Shown here: piece after piece, positions 16,929-26,415 of the stretch
Numbering within the stretch: position 1 is the first letter of the stretch
Layout: each line of letters starts with the position of its first letter
Source of the DNA: Alcanivorax sp.
GTDB taxonomy: Bacteria > Pseudomonadota > Gammaproteobacteria > Pseudomonadales > Alcanivoracaceae
Assembly (NCBI RefSeq): GCF_017794965.1
Contig: NZ_CP051240.1
Coordinates: 2,046,001-2,110,000 of the forward strand
Length of the DNA: 64,000 bases
Reading direction: 5' to 3'
Notes under the pieces: generated by a model
Seen by the model: only the letters and a program-made list of their open reading frames with translations
What the model was told of the DNA's origin: nothing
Databases searched by the model: none
Translations under genes and position numbers: made by a program

Positions 16929-17927
16929 TTAGTGGCCCACAGGCGCAGCGTCAACGCCTGTCAGCACCAGCAGCCACTGCTCGTAGAGCAGCTCCTTGTT
17001 GGGGTTGGCACCGGACAACAGCGCTCGCCGTCCTTCCAGTACCCGTTGGGCAGCTCGCAGCAGACGGGCGGCAGGTGCTGCCGCCGCCAGTCGTGCCAGC
17101 AGCGGCGCCAGCTGGGGATCAGCACTGGCTTCACCGGAGACGGACTGCTTGAGACTTCGCCCGAGCCAGCCGTAGATCACCGTGGCCATCTCGATGGGAT
17201 CATGCTTTGCCAGCACCGATGACGCCTGGGCAGAAGACTGACGTCCCTCTGCCACAGACACCAGGGTCTCTAGCAGTCGCGAACGTTCAGCAAACCAGTC
17301 GGCCTGCTCCAGCGCCAGCGCCTGTAGCGGCGCCCCGTGGGCAGCGTCCAGCAAGGAGGCCGGGTCGCTGGCCTGGCCCTGCAACCACTCCAGCGACTGT
17401 TCCCGTGCCGGCAGCGGCAAGGCGCGCTGCTGGCAACGGCTGCGAATGGTGGGCAATAGCAAGGTGGGCTGGTCACTGATCAACATCAACAGGGTCTTGC
17501 TCCCCGGCTCTTCCAGGGTTTTCAGCAAGGCATTCTGGGCATTGCGGTTGAGCGCTTCCGCCGGCGCCACAATGGCAATACGGTATCCGTCATACTGCGC
17601 GGTACGGGTGGCAAAGCTGACCAGTTGGCGGACCTGATCGATTTTGATGACCTTGCTGCCCTCTTCCGGGCTCAGGCGATGGTAATCGGGGTGGGTCCCT
17701 GCCGTGCTCAGCTGACAGCCCTGGCATTTCCCGCAGGGGAAGTCGCTGCCACTGTCGCAAAGCAGGGTCTGGGCCAACGACTCGGCCAGACGCAACTTCC
17801 CGATCCCTCTGGGGCCACTGATCAGCAGCGCATGGGGCAAGCGCTCCTGGCGGTGCTGGTCCAGCAGACGGGCCAGTTCGTCCTGATGCCAAGGGAGAGG
17901 CACCTGCACCGGGGCGGTTACTGCCAT
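16929..17927 (-). CDS. holB: DNA polymerase III delta' subunit
   Basis: 332 residues of the clamp-loader AAA+ delta' subunit. Visible are the P-loop region GPRGIGKLRLAE, the zinc-binding cysteines CGKCQGC with an upstream Cys, and the SRC motif in TIRSRCQQ. It forms part of the complex that loads the beta clamp during replication. The start overlaps the tmk 3' end by 10 bp, so mltG-tmk-holB-pilZ appear to be one transcription unit. Confidence 0.95.
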   Translation of the reverse strand: MAVTAPVQVPLPWHQDELARLLDQHRQERLPHALLISGPRGIGKLRLAESLAQTLLCDSGSDFPCGKCQGCQLSTAGTHPDYHRLSPEEGSKVIKIDQVRQLVSFATRTAQYDGYRIAIVAPAEALNRNAQNALLKTLEEPGSKTLLMLISDQPTLLLPTIRSRCQQRALPLPAREQSLEWLQGQASDPASLLDAAHGAPLQALALEQADWFAERSRLLETLVSVAEGRQSSAQASSVLAKHDPIEMATVIYGWLGRSLKQSVSGEASADPQLAPLLARLAAAAPAARLLRAAQRVLEGRRALLSGANPNKELLYEQWLLVLTGVDAAPVGH

Positions 17928-18544
17928 GCCAGCATCTCCTCTACCAACGGACCCAGCTGGTCGCGCACACGCTCCAGAGACTGTGCGGCATCCAGCACCC
18001 GAAAACGCTCTGGCTGCTGGCCAGCCCGCTCAAGATAGCACTGCCGTATGCGCTCGAAGAACACCCTGTCCTCCTGCTCGATACGGTCCAGCGCTGCGCG
18101 CTTGCCTGCCCGGGCCATGCCCTCGTCCACAGGCACATCAAAGAGGATAGTCATGTCCGGCTGATTAGCGGCCACCACCAGGGTTTCCAGTGCCGCGATA
18201 GCATCACGATCCAGGCCGCGACCTGCGCCTTGATAAGCCCAGGTAGCATCCACGAACCGGTCACACAGCACCCACTCACCCCGCGCCAGAGCCGGGCGGA
18301 TCTTTTCAGCCAGATGCTGAGCCCGGGCCGCAAACACCAGCAACAACTCGGTATTGTCCGCCATGGCTTCATCACCGGGTGCCAGCAGCACCTCACGGAT
18401 GGATTCTGCCAACGGCGTACCGCCGGGCTCCCGGGTCATCAGTACGGTCTTGCCCGCCGCTCGCAGTCGCTCGGCAAGCCAGGCCATGTTACTGCTCTTG
18501 CCCGCCCCTTCTCCCCCTTCCAGGGTAATGAAGTAACCGCTCAT
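17918..18544 (-). CDS. tmk: Thymidylate kinase
   Basis: 208 residues, normal length. The P-loop is EGGEGAGKSSNMAWL; the substrate motif LCDRFVDATWAYQGAGRG follows near residue 90. It phosphorylates dTMP to dTDP in the cytoplasm for DNA synthesis. It overlaps mltG by 4 bp and holB by 10 bp, the standard gammaproteobacterial mltG-tmk-holB order. Confidence 0.96.
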   Translation of the reverse strand: MSGYFITLEGGEGAGKSSNMAWLAERLRAAGKTVLMTREPGGTPLAESIREVLLAPGDEAMADNTELLLVFAARAQHLAEKIRPALARGEWVLCDRFVDATWAYQGAGRGLDRDAIAALETLVVAANQPDMTILFDVPVDEGMARAGKRAALDRIEQEDRVFFERIRQCYLERAGQQPERFRVLDAAQSLERVRDQLGPLVEEMLAWQ

Positions 18545-19599
18545 TGGGCCGCTCCCGGCGAAGAGCGGTAGCCGTCACGACGCCTCAACTGGTAGTCCCT
18601 TACCGCTTTCTGGTGTTCGGCCAGGGTGCGGGAAAAATAATGGCTGCCGTCGCCTCTGGCCACGAAGTACAAGGCCTCGGTGCTTTGCGGATTCACCGCG
18701 GCAAGTATCGCTTCCCTGCCCGGCATGGCGATGGGGGTGGGTGGCATGCCGAAAATCGTGTAAGTGTTGTAGGGCGTGTGGCGACGCAGGTCCGAACGAC
18801 GAATGTTGCCATCGTACTTTTCGCCCATGCCATAAATCACCGTGGGATCGGTCTGCAGGCGCATGCCCTTGCGTAACCGGTTAACAAACACGCCGGCGAT
18901 CTCGCCACGCTCTTCCGGTACCCCGGTTTCCTTTTCCACAATGGAAGCCATGATCAAGGCGTCGTAGGGATCATCGTAGGGCAGATCATCTGCGCGCTGG
19001 GCCCAGGCGTTATCCAGCACTTCCTGCTGTCTGGCCATGGCGCGCTGAAGCAGGGTGAGATCACTGGTACCCCGGGTATAGAAATAGGTTTCCGGGGCAA
19101 ACCAGCCTTCCGGATGCCGATCCGGATGTCCCAGCTTTTCCATGATTTCCTGGTCAGAAAAGCCCTCAAGGGTATGGGTCACCGTTTCCAGGGCGGCCAG
19201 ACGGGCGCGCAATTCGCGGAAGTTCCAGCCTTCCACCAACGTCACACTGCGCTGCAATACCTCACCACGGTCCATCTTCTCCAGAAGGGCAAGCAGGGAG
19301 TCGCCCTCCTCCAGCTGATACTCGCCCACATGCAGGCGGCCATCCATGCCTGTGAAGCTGCTGTACAGGCGCGCACCCAGACGGCGCAAGGTGGCATTGT
19401 GGTCATTGCCCAGCAAACCGTCTCGCTGCAGGTTGTAGAGCACCCGGCTCAGACCGGCTCCCTTCTCGACCACCACTACCTGGGGTTCGCTCACGCCCAG
19501 GGGGCGATGGAGGTAACTGGTCACCCAGGCACCAGCCAGGGGAATAGCGGCTACCAGCAGGAGTACCAGCAGACCAAAGACTCGTATTTTTTTTCGCAT
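18541..19599 (-). CDS. mltG: Endolytic murein transglycosylase MltG
   Basis: 352 residues with one N-terminal membrane helix (VFGLLVLLLVAAIPLAGAW) and a periplasmic YceG domain. The catalytic glutamate lies in MASIVEKETGVPEERG near residue 220, and GMPPTPIAMPG is the C-terminal family motif. The enzyme cuts nascent glycan strands and limits their length. It lies between pabC and tmk as in many proteobacteria, with about 180 bp to pabC upstream. Confidence 0.95.
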   Translation of the reverse strand: MRKKIRVFGLLVLLLVAAIPLAGAWVTSYLHRPLGVSEPQVVVVEKGAGLSRVLYNLQRDGLLGNDHNATLRRLGARLYSSFTGMDGRLHVGEYQLEEGDSLLALLEKMDRGEVLQRSVTLVEGWNFRELRARLAALETVTHTLEGFSDQEIMEKLGHPDRHPEGWFAPETYFYTRGTSDLTLLQRAMARQQEVLDNAWAQRADDLPYDDPYDALIMASIVEKETGVPEERGEIAGVFVNRLRKGMRLQTDPTVIYGMGEKYDGNIRRSDLRRHTPYNTYTIFGMPPTPIAMPGREAILAAVNPQSTEALYFVARGDGSHYFSRTLAEHQKAVRDYQLRRRDGYRSSPGAAQ

Positions 19600-19778
19600 A
19601 GCGGAATTGTAGGGCCTGTTAACAGGAAAGCCACCGGGAATGTTGGTGTTCCTGGAAGATCAACATGAAATCAAGACGCACGCCACTGGCCAGCACTGCA
19701 GTCATACAGATCGGGCGCACGCAATAAACTGAAAGCAGGGGTGCCGGATCTTGTCAGCGCGCAACCCGGCAAAGCGGA

Positions 19779-20594
19779 TCAGGCTTCAAACAGTGAATCC
19801 ACTCTGGCCTGCAGGGCCAGCACCGCATCCGGCACCGGCCACTGCCATTGCGCCAGTTTACGCACCGGGAGCAAACCGACAACACTGTTGACCAGAAACA
19901 GTCCACGGGCATGGCGAAGCTGTGACAGTGGTAACAGATCGCTCTGTACACTCTCTCCGCGCAGGACCAGATCCTCTATCAACCACTGCCGCATAACGCC
20001 CGCCACGCCCGCGTTGGCGGCAGACAGATCCGGGGTCCACCAACCGCTGTCAAACCTGGCAAACAGATTCATGGCGGTGGCCTCCAGTGGCTCACGGCGG
20101 GATGACAGCAACAAACCTTCCTGCCAGCCCTGGCGGGCTACTTCGGTCCGGGCCTGAACCTGTGCAAGGCGATTGAGGTGTTTGAGGCCAGCAAAAGGAT
20201 CCCGCTGCAGCGGTTGGGAACACAGCCCCATGACAATCCCGTCGCGACGGTCCTGTTCTGACCAGACGGGTAATTGGCCGGTCTGCCACAACAGCGCCGG
20301 TTGCGCATCCGCAGGCGGCAGATAGCCCCTGCCGCCCACGCCCCGAGTGAGCATCAGCTTGATCAGCCCGGGCCCCTGAAGCTGCACCCGGGCCTGCGCC
20401 AGTGCCTGCTCCAGCTGCGCTGCATCCGGCGCCGGGATTCCCAGCGTCCGGGCCCCGGCGACAAGGCGCTGCTGATGCCAGGTCCACAGCGGAATGCGGC
20501 CATCAGCGGCCACACGCAGTGTTTCGAACAAGCCGTCACCGTAGGCCAGGCCCCGGTCACGGCTGTCGATCATGGCAGGATGACAGCGGTTCAT
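19779..20594 (-). CDS. pabC: Aminodeoxychorismate lyase
   Basis: 271 residues of the fold-type IV PLP family. The PLP lysine is in AGLKHLNRLAQVQAR near residue 145, and REPLEATAMNLFARF carries the conserved Glu and Asn. It converts 4-amino-4-deoxychorismate to p-aminobenzoate and pyruvate for folate synthesis. It lies 20 bp downstream of fabF, the usual order next to fatty-acid genes. Confidence 0.92.
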   Translation of the reverse strand: MNRCHPAMIDSRDRGLAYGDGLFETLRVAADGRIPLWTWHQQRLVAGARTLGIPAPDAAQLEQALAQARVQLQGPGLIKLMLTRGVGGRGYLPPADAQPALLWQTGQLPVWSEQDRRDGIVMGLCSQPLQRDPFAGLKHLNRLAQVQARTEVARQGWQEGLLLSSRREPLEATAMNLFARFDSGWWTPDLSAANAGVAGVMRQWLIEDLVLRGESVQSDLLPLSQLRHARGLFLVNSVVGLLPVRKLAQWQWPVPDAVLALQARVDSLFEA

Positions 20595-20614
20595 TGCTGG
20601 CCCCCTGGCACGTG

Positions 20615-21853
20615 TCAGACCTTCTTGAACAGCAGGGACCCGTTGGTGCCACCAAACCCGAAGGAGTTGGACAGCGCGTAGTGGATCTCGCGCTGCTGGG
20701 CCTCATTCGCCACCAGGTTCAGATCGCAGCCCTCATCCGGGTTGTGCAGATTGATGGTCGGCGGTGCAATGGAATCGCGCATGGCAAGGATGGACAAGAT
20801 TGCCTCAACGGCACCGGCAGCCCCCAGTAGATGGCCGATCATGGATTTGGTGGAGCTCATGCACAGGCTGTTGGCATGATCACCAAACAGGGTTTTCACC
20901 GCCGCCACTTCGGCCAGATCGCCCATCTGGGTGGAGGTACCGTGGGCATTGATGTAATCCACCTTTTCCGGTGCTACGCCAGCGTTCTGCAGGGCATTGC
21001 GCATGGCACGCATGGCGCCGTCGCCCCCCTCGGCTGGCGCGGTGATGTGATAGGCATCATCACTCATGCCATAGCCCGCCAGCTCGGCATAGATGGTCGC
21101 GCCACGGGCCTTGGCGTGCTCGTATTCTTCCAGAACCACAGCACCGGCACCGTCGGCCAGCACAAAGCCGTCCCGGTCCTTGTCCCAGGGGCGACTGGCC
21201 CCCTGGGGATCATCGTTTCGGGTGGACAGCGCGCGGGCAGCAGAGAAGCCGCCCAGACCCAGCGGGGTGGAGCCTTTCTCGGCACCACCGGCCACCATCA
21301 CGTCAGCCTGCCCCAGCTGGATCTGCTGAGCCGCAAAACCGATATTGTGAGTGCCCGTGGTGCAAGCCGTGACCGTGGCGAAGTTCGGCCCCTTCATGCC
21401 GTACATGATGGCCAGATTACCGGCAATCATGTTGATGATGGTCCCGGGCACGAAGAACGGACTCAACTTGCGCGGGCTGCTGTTAAGCATCTTGATGTGG
21501 TTGTCTTCGATGTTGGTCAAACCACCGATACCGGAGCCAATGGCTGCGCCCACCCGTTCCGCATCTTCCTTGTCCATATCCAGGCCACTGTCACGCACCG
21601 CCTGGATGGCAGCAATCAGGCCATACTGGATAAAGATATCCATCTTTCGAGCATCTTTTGGCGACAGATACTCAGAGATATCGAATTCAGGCACGAGGCC
21701 GGCAAAGCGGGTGGCAAAAGGTTCGGTATCGAAATGTTCGATGGTACGGATACCACTCTTGCCTGCCTTGATGCCTTCCCAAGTGGAAGCCACATCAGCA
21801 CCCAGCGGGGTCAGCATACCCATCCCTGTGATAACAACTCGCCGTAATGTCAC
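20615..21853 (-). CDS. fabF: Beta-ketoacyl-ACP synthase II
   Basis: 412 residues, full length. The nucleophile cysteine is in TVTACTTGTHNIG, and the two active-site histidines are in NAHGTSTQMGD and MIGHLLGAAG. It elongates acyl-ACP with malonyl-ACP in fatty-acid synthesis. A terminator stands between it and acpP, so it may be expressed partly by readthrough or from its own promoter in the 215-bp gap. Confidence 0.97.
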   Translation of the reverse strand: MTLRRVVITGMGMLTPLGADVASTWEGIKAGKSGIRTIEHFDTEPFATRFAGLVPEFDISEYLSPKDARKMDIFIQYGLIAAIQAVRDSGLDMDKEDAERVGAAIGSGIGGLTNIEDNHIKMLNSSPRKLSPFFVPGTIINMIAGNLAIMYGMKGPNFATVTACTTGTHNIGFAAQQIQLGQADVMVAGGAEKGSTPLGLGGFSAARALSTRNDDPQGASRPWDKDRDGFVLADGAGAVVLEEYEHAKARGATIYAELAGYGMSDDAYHITAPAEGGDGAMRAMRNALQNAGVAPEKVDYINAHGTSTQMGDLAEVAAVKTLFGDHANSLCMSSTKSMIGHLLGAAGAVEAILSILAMRDSIAPPTINLHNPDEGCDLNLVANEAQQREIHYALSNSFGFGGTNGSLLFKKV

Positions 21854-22005
21854 CCGAATTCCTCCAGTACGTTCAGATGTGGAGCATTAAACTCTATGGA
21901 ATGCGACAAGATTACTACAAAGCTGCAGTGATCACGCCGCGATTATGTAAGAGGCTATTATGATCTGTGCCAATCAGCCCAGAGTGAAGGCTACCTGAAA
22001 ACCGG

Positions 22006-22050
22006 CCACAAAAAAGCCGCAAGTTCGAGGAACCTGCGGCCCTTTTGTGG
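22006..22050 (-). terminator. Rho-independent terminator after acpP
   Basis: On the minus strand an 11-bp stem (GCCGCAGGTTC paired, one mismatch) with a 3-base loop is followed by six T residues. It lies just past the acpP stop and ahead of fabF, as expected for a highly expressed short acpP transcript. Confidence 0.85.
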
Positions 22051-22068
22051 TGCTCAGCAGCTAACGGA

Positions 22069-22302
22069 TTAGCTGTGGGCTTTGATGTAGTCTACAGCGG
22101 ACTGAACGGTGCTGATCTTCTCAGCTTCTTCGTCCGGAATCTCAGTCTCGAATTCTTCCTCGAGCGCCATTACCAGCTCAACGGTGTCCAGGGAGTCTGC
22201 ACCCAGATCTTCAACGAAGGACGCTTCAGATTTTACGTCTTCCGGCTTAACACCCAGTTGTTCCACGATGATTTTTTGTACGCGTTCTTCGATGCTGCTC
22301 AT
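22069..22302 (-). CDS. acpP: Acyl carrier protein
   Basis: 77 residues, acidic, the normal ACP length. The phosphopantetheine serine is in GADSLDTVELVMALEEEF. It carries growing acyl chains for FabD, FabF and FabG, and also supplies the LpxK/PlsX branches of lipid synthesis. It has a likely promoter of its own upstream and a terminator downstream. Confidence 0.98.
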   Translation of the reverse strand: MSSIEERVQKIIVEQLGVKPEDVKSEASFVEDLGADSLDTVELVMALEEEFETEIPDEEAEKISTVQSAVDYIKAHS

Positions 22303-22351
22303 GATCCTATAACTCTCCTGATTGATGGTGTGCTAGCACCTGTCAGCGGCT

Positions 22352-22381
22352 ATTCTAGGTGAACGCCGTTTGCGCTTGCAA
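22352..22381 (-). promoter_or_regulatory. Putative sigma-70 promoter of acpP
   Basis: On the minus strand TTGCAA (22376-22381) and TAGAAT (22352-22357) are 18 bp apart, about 50 bp before the acpP start. This fits a strong separate acpP promoter, but it was found by eye. Confidence 0.45.
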
Positions 22382-22489
22382 GCGAACTGACCCGGTGCGA
22401 TTCCTTCAAGTTTTTCCAAATATTTTTCTCTGTAAAAACAGCACCTTATACTGCCCCACAGAGAGCCACTCTCGTGCCCACTTTTGGGC

Positions 22490-23221
22490 CTAGCCGGTAA
22501 ACATGCCACCGTTGACGTGCAAAGTGGTGCCGGTAACGTAGCCGCCACCGTCGCTGGCAAGCCAGGCGACAGCACTGGCAATTTCTTCCGGTTGGCCCAG
22601 ACGGCCCAACGGAATACCCGACAGCAGAGATTCTTTCTGGGCGTCGGGCAACGCATCGGTCATGTCGGTCTGGATAAAGCCCGGCGCCACCGAATTCACG
22701 GTGATATTGCGCGACCCCAGCTCACGGGCCAGGGCACGGGTAAAGCCTTCCACCCCGCCCTTGGCAGCCGCATAGTTGGCTTGCCCCGCATTGCCCATGG
22801 TGCCTACCACGGAACTGATATTGATAATCCTGCCCCAGCGCGCCTTGGTCATGCCTTTCAGGCAGCCCTTGCTGACACGGTAGAGCGAATTGAGGTTGGT
22901 GTTGATCACATCTTCCCACTCATCATCCTTCATACGCAGCATGATGTTGTCGCGGGTAATGCCGGCGTTATTCACCAGCACCAGCGGCGCGCCGTGCTCA
23001 TCGGCGATGCTTTTCAGGGTTTCCGTCACGGATTCCTTGTCCGTCACGTTGAGCACCTTGCCCGCGCCATTGGCGCCCAGAGCTTCACCGATGGCGGCTG
23101 CGCCGTTTTCGGAGGTGGCAGTTCCCACCACAAAAAAGCCATCCTCGATCAGTTTATTGGCAATGGCCCGGCCAATGCCGCGGCTGGCACCAGTAACCAA
23201 TGCCACTTTCTTGTCTGACAT
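22490..23221 (-). CDS. fabG: 3-oxoacyl-ACP reductase
   Basis: 243 residues of the short-chain dehydrogenase family: NADPH motif TGASRGIGRAIA, NNAGITRDN, catalytic Ser plus YAAAKGG, and the C-terminal VTGTTLHVNGGMFTG. It reduces 3-oxoacyl-ACP in fatty-acid elongation. It sits between fabD (23 bp upstream) and acpP (187 bp downstream). Confidence 0.97.
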   Translation of the reverse strand: MSDKKVALVTGASRGIGRAIANKLIEDGFFVVGTATSENGAAAIGEALGANGAGKVLNVTDKESVTETLKSIADEHGAPLVLVNNAGITRDNIMLRMKDDEWEDVINTNLNSLYRVSKGCLKGMTKARWGRIINISSVVGTMGNAGQANYAAAKGGVEGFTRALARELGSRNITVNSVAPGFIQTDMTDALPDAQKESLLSGIPLGRLGQPEEIASAVAWLASDGGGYVTGTTLHVNGGMFTG

Positions 23222-23244
23222 CCTGTTTTCTCCTGACAGAAGCG

Positions 23245-24171
23245 TTACAGCCCCAGCGCCTTGTCGAACGCATCGCCGCTTTCCAGCGGGTTGGCTGCTA
23301 TCTCGCGATCAATCCGTTTGATCAGTCCACTCAGCACCTTGCCGGGACCGCATTCATAGACAGTACTGACACCCTCAGCGCCCAGCGCCTGAATGGTTTC
23401 CACCCAGCGCACCGGGGAATAAAGCTGGCGCACCAGCGCATCCCGAATCTTTTCCGGGGCGGTCTCTGCCACCACATCCACATTGTTGAGGACCGGCATT
23501 TCAGCCGCGTGGAAATTGGTGGCATTAAGGGTTTCCGCCAGCTGCTCGGCGGCGGGCTTCATCAATGCGCAGTGAGACGGCACGCTCACCGGCAGCGGCA
23601 TGGCACGCTTGGCCCCCGCCTCCTTACAGGCCGCAATGGCACGCTCTACCGCCTCTGCGGCACCGGCAATTACCACCTGCCCAGGGGCATTGAAGTTCAC
23701 GGCTTCGACCACCGCACCCTCTGCCGCCTTGTCACAGGCGGCTCGCACCTGGTCGTCGTCCAGGCCCAGTACCGCCGCCATCTTGCCTTCGCCTTCGGCC
23801 ACTGCCTGCTGCATCAGCTGGCCACGGGTGCGAACCAGACGCACCGCATCACCCAGATTGATCACACCAGCACAACTCAGTGCGGTGTACTCGCCAAGAC
23901 TGTGACCGGCCAGAAAATGCGGGCGCGGGCCTCCGCTCTGCTCCCACAGTCGCCACAACGCCACGCCGGCAGTCAGCAACAAAGGCTGGGTGTTTTCTGT
24001 CTGGTTCATCAATTCCTGCGGACCGTCCTGACACATTGCCCAGAGGTCCAGATCCAGCGCACCAGACGCTTCCTGAAAAGTCTGCTTCACCGCTGGGCGG
24101 TCAGCAAAGTCAGCCAGCATTCCCAGTGACTGGGACCCCTGGCCGGGAAAAATAAAGGCGGTTTTGGACAT
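23245..24171 (-). CDS. fabD: Malonyl-CoA:ACP transacylase
   Basis: 308 residues from the ATG at 24171 (MSKTAFIFPGQGSQ), where the family begins. GQGSQ and the active-site serine in LAGHSLGEYTAL are present. It transfers malonyl groups from CoA to ACP. A longer in-frame reading to 24297 overlaps plsX and is not favoured. Confidence 0.96.
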   Translation of the reverse strand: MSKTAFIFPGQGSQSLGMLADFADRPAVKQTFQEASGALDLDLWAMCQDGPQELMNQTENTQPLLLTAGVALWRLWEQSGGPRPHFLAGHSLGEYTALSCAGVINLGDAVRLVRTRGQLMQQAVAEGEGKMAAVLGLDDDQVRAACDKAAEGAVVEAVNFNAPGQVVIAGAAEAVERAIAACKEAGAKRAMPLPVSVPSHCALMKPAAEQLAETLNATNFHAAEMPVLNNVDVVAETAPEKIRDALVRQLYSPVRWVETIQALGAEGVSTVYECGPGKVLSGLIKRIDREIAANPLESGDAFDKALGL

Positions 24172-24253
24172 CTCTAATCCTCTTTTCAAGCGCCGCAGTA
24201 TGCCCGTTTTGCAATCCGCTGTCCGGGCAAGGCTGCAACAAAGTATTGCCGCA

Positions 24254-25285
24254 TCAGGCCCGGGTAGCGTCGCTCGCGTCTGCCGGGGCCAACGCATCCC
24301 GAATCAGGTCGGGCACATTCCGGCGCGCTTCCAGCTCGGCCACTTCCAGTGCACTGATAAAGCCTTCCACACTGGTCCCCCCGTGACTCTTCACCACTAC
24401 ACCCTTGAGGCCCACCAGACTGGCGCCGTTATAGCGGTCCGGATCCATGCGTTTCTTCAAGCCGGCCAACACCGGCAGCGCCATCAGGCCACTGAGTTTG
24501 CGAAGCCAGGAGGCGCCAATTTCTTCACGGATCATGTTGCCAATCATCTTGGCCACACCTTCCATGGTCTTCAGCGACACATTGCCTACGAAGCCGTCAC
24601 AGACCACCACATCCGCTTCACCGGCAAAAATACCATTGCCTTCCACGAACCCTACGTAGTTCATGTCAGGCGCCTGGCGCAGCAGGGATGCGGCTTCCTT
24701 GATCTGCTCGTTGCCCTTGATGTCTTCCTCGCCGATGTTGAGCAAGGCAACACGGGGGTGGCGCTCACCATCCACAGCTCTCACCAGCGCCTGCCCCATC
24801 AGGGCGAACTGCAACAGGTGCGCGGGCTCGGAATCCACATTGGCGCCCAGATCGAGCATGTGGCAATGGCCGGTGGCAGTGGGAATGGCGGTACAGATAG
24901 CGGGGCGGTCCACCCCCGGGAGCGTCTTGAGAACAAAACGACTTACCGCCATCAGGGCACCGGTATTACCGGCGCTGACCGCTGCCTGCGCCTTGCCCTC
25001 TTTCACCTGATTGACCGCCACCCGCATGGACGAATCCTTCTTCTGGCGCATGGCGACAGCAACCGGGTCATCCATCGCAACCACCTCAGAAGCGGGCTGC
25101 ACGGTAATTCTGGCGTGATCCTTGAGACCCTGTTTACTCAGGGCCTCCGCCAGCGGCTCAGGCTGGCCGACAAGAATGATGTTGAGATGATCATGGCGGG
25201 AAAGCATCTTCGCCACGGCAGGCACGGTAACCGACAGACCGTGGTCTCCCCCCATGGCATCAACCGCCAACGTCACAACCGACAT
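24254..25285 (-). CDS. plsX: Phosphate acyltransferase PlsX
   Basis: 343 residues; the start MSVVTLAVDAMGGDHG is characteristic, and AAVSAGNTGALMAVSRFVL and VVCDGFVGNVSLKTMEG are conserved PlsX segments. It makes acyl-phosphate from acyl-ACP at the membrane for phospholipid synthesis. AAAGGA precedes the ATG. Two terminator-like hairpins separate it from rpmF, so it may have its own promoter, which I could not place. Confidence 0.96.
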   Translation of the reverse strand: MSVVTLAVDAMGGDHGLSVTVPAVAKMLSRHDHLNIILVGQPEPLAEALSKQGLKDHARITVQPASEVVAMDDPVAVAMRQKKDSSMRVAVNQVKEGKAQAAVSAGNTGALMAVSRFVLKTLPGVDRPAICTAIPTATGHCHMLDLGANVDSEPAHLLQFALMGQALVRAVDGERHPRVALLNIGEEDIKGNEQIKEAASLLRQAPDMNYVGFVEGNGIFAGEADVVVCDGFVGNVSLKTMEGVAKMIGNMIREEIGASWLRKLSGLMALPVLAGLKKRMDPDRYNGASLVGLKGVVVKSHGGTSVEGFISALEVAELEARRNVPDLIRDALAPADASDATRA

Positions 25286-25370
25286 GGGCTGCTTCCTTTA
25301 TATGCGATTATCGAGGCCGACATTCTGACAAAAAATGCAACGCGGTACAGGTTCCCTTGTATCCGCTTAC

Positions 25371-25442
25371 AAAAAATCCTCCCGGAGGAGGATTTCTGAG
25401 GCCATACTGGCCAAAACAAAACGGGAGCCTGAGCTCCCGTTT
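25371..25442 (-). terminator. Tandem terminators between rpmF and plsX
   Basis: Reading on the minus strand, a perfect 10-bp stem (25419-25428 with 25433-25442, loop of 4) is followed by a T-rich run. A second perfect 9-bp stem (25374-25382 with 25387-25395, loop CGGA) is followed by six T residues. Together they could reduce readthrough from rpmF into plsX. Confidence 0.8.
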
Positions 25443-25453
25443 GCTTGAAGATC

Positions 25454-25645
25454 TTACTCTTCGTCGTCAGTCTCAACCTGACGAATCACCTGACGGCCAC
25501 GGTACATGCCGTCCGGAGAAATGTGGTGACGACGATGCACTTCACCTGTGTTGGTATCTTCAGTCAGCGCGGAAGAAGTCAGCGCATCGTGGGAACGGCG
25601 CATGCCGCGCTTGGAACGGGTTTTACGGTTCTGTTGAACAGCCAT
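25454..25645 (-). CDS. rpmF: 50S ribosomal protein L32
   Basis: 63 residues starting MAVQQNRKTRSKRGMRRSHD, the typical basic L32 N terminus, with HRRHHISPDGMYRG later. It lacks the zinc-binding cysteines, as in many gammaproteobacteria. It lies 33 bp downstream of yceD, the usual yceD-rpmF-plsX order. Confidence 0.97.
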   Translation of the reverse strand: MAVQQNRKTRSKRGMRRSHDALTSSALTEDTNTGEVHRRHHISPDGMYRGRQVIRQVETDDEE

Positions 25646-25678
25646 TTCGAGCTCCTCGGGCGTTAAATCAGCCTGAAT

Positions 25679-26194
25679 TTACTTGCCTTGACCCTTTAAC
25701 TGGGCCAGCACGGCAAAAGGATTATCCGCGTTTTCCTGTTTCTCAGGTTCACCGCTGTCATGCGGTAAAGCTGTCGGGCAAGGGTCATGCAGTGCCACCA
25801 ATGGCATTGCCAGCAACAATTCCTCTTCGAGCAAATCGGTGAGAACCATGGGTTCATCATCAATCAGCCAGGGGTCCAGTCGCTCCGGCAGCGCCTTTGC
25901 CTGATCCTCATTCCAGACAAGCGCCACATCAATCGTGGCTCTGACGTCATAAGTCACCGGCTCCAGGCAGCGCTGACATGGCAGCACCAGTGTCGTGCTG
26001 ACCTCGCCCTCAATACGCCGATGCCCCTCTTCGTCACGGCCGAACACCAGCGATATGACTACCGGCTGGTCCAGACTGTCCTTGTATTCCTGCAGGCGTG
26101 GCAGGTCGCGGACAGTGAGCTGGCCTTCAACGACGCGACCCTGATCCGCGTATTTGCGGGGGTCGAGGAACTGTGGCAGTTGCCCTGAAAACAT
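25679..26194 (-). CDS. yceD: YceD family protein (DUF177), 23S rRNA accumulation factor
   Basis: 171 residues. A cysteine pair in LVLPCQRCLEPV and an acidic region with EEELLLAMPLVALHD identify the YceD/DUF177 family, which is linked to 23S rRNA accumulation and almost always precedes rpmF. The promoter should lie in 26195-26415, shared with the divergent yceF gene. Confidence 0.9.
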   Translation of the reverse strand: MFSGQLPQFLDPRKYADQGRVVEGQLTVRDLPRLQEYKDSLDQPVVISLVFGRDEEGHRRIEGEVSTTLVLPCQRCLEPVTYDVRATIDVALVWNEDQAKALPERLDPWLIDDEPMVLTDLLEEELLLAMPLVALHDPCPTALPHDSGEPEKQENADNPFAVLAQLKGQGK

Positions 26195-26415
26195 AAGCGC
26201 GCAATTCTAGGGCTGAGACGCCCTTCTGTCAAAGTTAATGTAAGCGGCTAACCATTTGAGGAATAAAGACTTTTTCCAAAACAGCAAAAACTCTTCAGGA
26301 TTCCTGGGTGTTTTTTGCCCGGCGAGTGGCATTTTACCCCAATTCCACCCCTGAAAACCTTCTTCCGGCAAGCGAAAATCTCTACACTCTGCCCGCTCAG
26401 ACCGGAGACAGAATC